From assembly GCA_947623755.1 (NCBI GenBank), contig CANQHB010000006.1, forward strand, positions 1 through 22,020: a stretch of 22,020 nucleotides of DNA. Direction: 5' to 3'. The number at the start of each line of letters is the position of its first letter. The first letter of the stretch is position 1. Positions 21,600 through 22,020 of the stretch are shown piece by piece. The notes below the pieces were generated by a model, which did not search any database, was not told the origin of the DNA, and was given only the letters and a program-made list of their open reading frames with translations. Source of the stretch: an uncultured Bacilli bacterium. GTDB lineage: Bacteria > Bacillota_I > Bacilli_A > RF39 > UBA660. The translations under genes were made by a program, and so were the position numbers.

Positions 21600-21608
21600 A
21601 GTATAGCA
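21600..21608 (-). promoter_or_regulatory. Extended -10 promoter of the MATE-kinase gene
   Basis: The minus strand reads TGCTATACT (extended -10), with a poor -35 (TTACAT) 17 bases before it. The predicted start is near 21593. Confidence 0.5.
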
Positions 21609-21696
21609 CTTTTTAAAAATTTATGTAAGTAATTTTTGAAATAAAATTTATTATTTTTTTAGATATATTAAGTTAAATTTTATTATTTAGTTAAAC

Positions 21697-21722
21697 AAAA
21701 AAACGAAAAAGCAAAAGCTTTC
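21697..21722 (-). terminator. Terminator of the candidate small RNA
   Basis: A 5-bp stem (21708-21712 with 21717-21721) closed by a four-base loop is followed on the minus strand by TTTCG and seven Ts. The stem is short, so strength is uncertain. Confidence 0.5.
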
Positions 21723-21777
21723 TATTCAGGGAGTGGTTAGTATTCATGCACTTCTAAGTTTATTTAAATACTTTTAC
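21697..21777 (-). ncRNA. Candidate small RNA with C-rich anti-SD-like segment
   Basis: An extended -10 (TGATATAAA, complement at 21784-21792) would start a leftward RNA near 21777. It ends at a short hairpin (GCTTT/AAAGC arms with a UUUU loop, 21708-21721) followed by G and seven Ts (21697-21703), for about 81 nt. Just before the terminator hairpin is CCACTCCCTG (complement of 21727-21736), which could pair with SD sequences as in RsaE/FsrA-type RNAs. Only very short ORFs, none with an SD, are present. I do not recognise it as a known family. Confidence 0.35.
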
Positions 21778-21848
21778 CTTTATTTTATATCATTTAAAAT
21801 TAGTTATTTACCATAATGATTAAGTAATATTTAAAATTTTGGTGGTTA

Positions 21849-21880
21849 AAAAGGTAGTTAAGATTTATTTTAACTACTTT
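21849..21880 (-). terminator. Terminator of the edge gene
   Basis: A perfect 8-bp stem (21854-21861 with 21870-21877) and an 8-nt loop are followed on the minus strand by CTTTTT. It lies just after the TAA at 21886-21888. The plus strand also has a short T-run, so it might work in both directions. Confidence 0.65.
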
Positions 21881-21885
21881 TATGT

Positions 21886-22020
21886 TTAAATTTTATAATA
21901 CATTTGATTTTTACTAGTTGGTTTATCGGGAATAGTAAGAGCTACTAGTCCTTCATTTATAGCTGGATCTAAATAAGTTGATCTTAAAGTTTCTTTTGAT
22001 TTAATTCCTAATTTATTCAT
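21886..22020 (-). CDS. C-terminal fragment of a Fic/RecG-like protein (partial at window edge)
   Basis: The last 44 codons of a gene that enters from the right edge. The segment Leu-Gly-Ile-Lys-Ser-Lys-Glu-Thr-Leu-Arg-Ser-Thr-Tyr-Leu-Asp-Pro-Ala, then Glu-Gly-Leu-Val, Thr-Ile-Pro-Asp-Lys-Pro and Ser-Lys-Asn-Gln, is the winged-helix ending typical of Fic-family proteins and of AlbA/RecG-like ATP-binding proteins. A Met falls exactly at the edge in this frame, but the motif is normally C-terminal to a much larger protein, so it is probably internal. The remainder of the gene is outside the window. Confidence 0.65.
   Translation of the reverse strand: MNKLGIKSKETLRSTYLDPAINEGLVALTIPDKPTSKNQMYYKI

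Noticed and set aside
21508..21609. 34-residue N-terminal extension of the MATE-kinase protein
   Set aside because: It would start inside the promoter, lacks an SD, and its codons run through the leader terminator; ATG 21507 has a good SD and fits the family N-terminus.
21706..21762. 17-codon ORF inside the candidate small RNA
   Set aside because: It has no SD, runs into the terminator hairpin and encodes no recognisable sequence.
1..22020. tRNA, rRNA, CRISPR array, transposase, integrase or replication origin
   Set aside because: Looked for on both strands; no cloverleaf, repeat-spacer array, terminal inverted repeats or such genes were seen. The 50-bp direct repeats carry no transposase.

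Overview
This is AT-rich DNA of the low-GC Gram-positive type. It shows purine-rich Shine-Dalgarno sites, sigma-A-like promoters with a recurring extended -10 (TGNTATAAT), U-tailed hairpin terminators, and a Bacillus-style csoR-copZ-copA operon. A choloylglycine (bile salt) hydrolase suggests a gut-dwelling member of the Bacilli or a related lineage. Every supported gene is on the minus strand, so transcription runs from high to low coordinates. About twenty stop codons are TAA or TAG and none is TGA; tryptophan is written TGG.

Layout from the left edge. 1-271 holds a compact locus with the architecture of a type I toxin-antitoxin: a 22-residue hydrophobic peptide ORF with a strong promoter and a 5' leader, an inverted repeat that could join the two ends of its mRNA, and a short convergent plus-strand RNA with its own terminator. 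276-353 is a cluster of overlapping inverted repeats. 373-3826 is a two-gene operon: a membrane-anchored glycerophosphodiester phosphodiesterase followed by a protein with a PD-(D/E)XK nuclease-like motif. 3832-5931 holds a DUF5678-like small protein, a DUF1003 membrane protein, a hypothetical protein, and an endonuclease III-type DNA glycosylase. The glycosylase reading frame is broken at an A9 tract inside its [4Fe-4S] cysteine motif. 5953-8728 is the copper-efflux operon csoR-copZ-copA, with a palindromic CsoR operator filling the -35/-10 spacer.

8746-9660 is a DUF1848 protein with a C-terminal CxxxCxxC cluster. 9692-11902 is a run of three membrane-anchored XRE-family regulators with unrelated extracytoplasmic tails. 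11975-15383 is an operon of a SERCA/PMCA-like calcium P-type ATPase and an MmcQ/YjbR-family protein. 15400-16465 is the monocistronic choloylglycine hydrolase. 16500-19496 is a three-gene ABC transporter operon (MacB/LolD-like ATPase plus two FtsX-like permeases), bounded by two copies of a 50-bp direct repeat that differ at one base. 19531-21608 is a MATE transporter fused to a cytidylate-kinase-like domain, preceded by a leader with a probable transcription attenuator. 21697-21792 may encode a small RNA with a C-rich loop. The right edge cuts into the C-terminal winged-helix part of a Fic/RecG-like protein.

Much of the window concerns the cell envelope and stress: copper and calcium export, bile salt hydrolysis, MATE and ABC export, lipid headgroup turnover and membrane-bound regulators. 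The points most worth a second look are the possible type I toxin locus, the A9 frameshift in the glycosylase, the 50-bp repeats around the ABC operon, and the MATE-kinase fusion with its attenuator-like leader.
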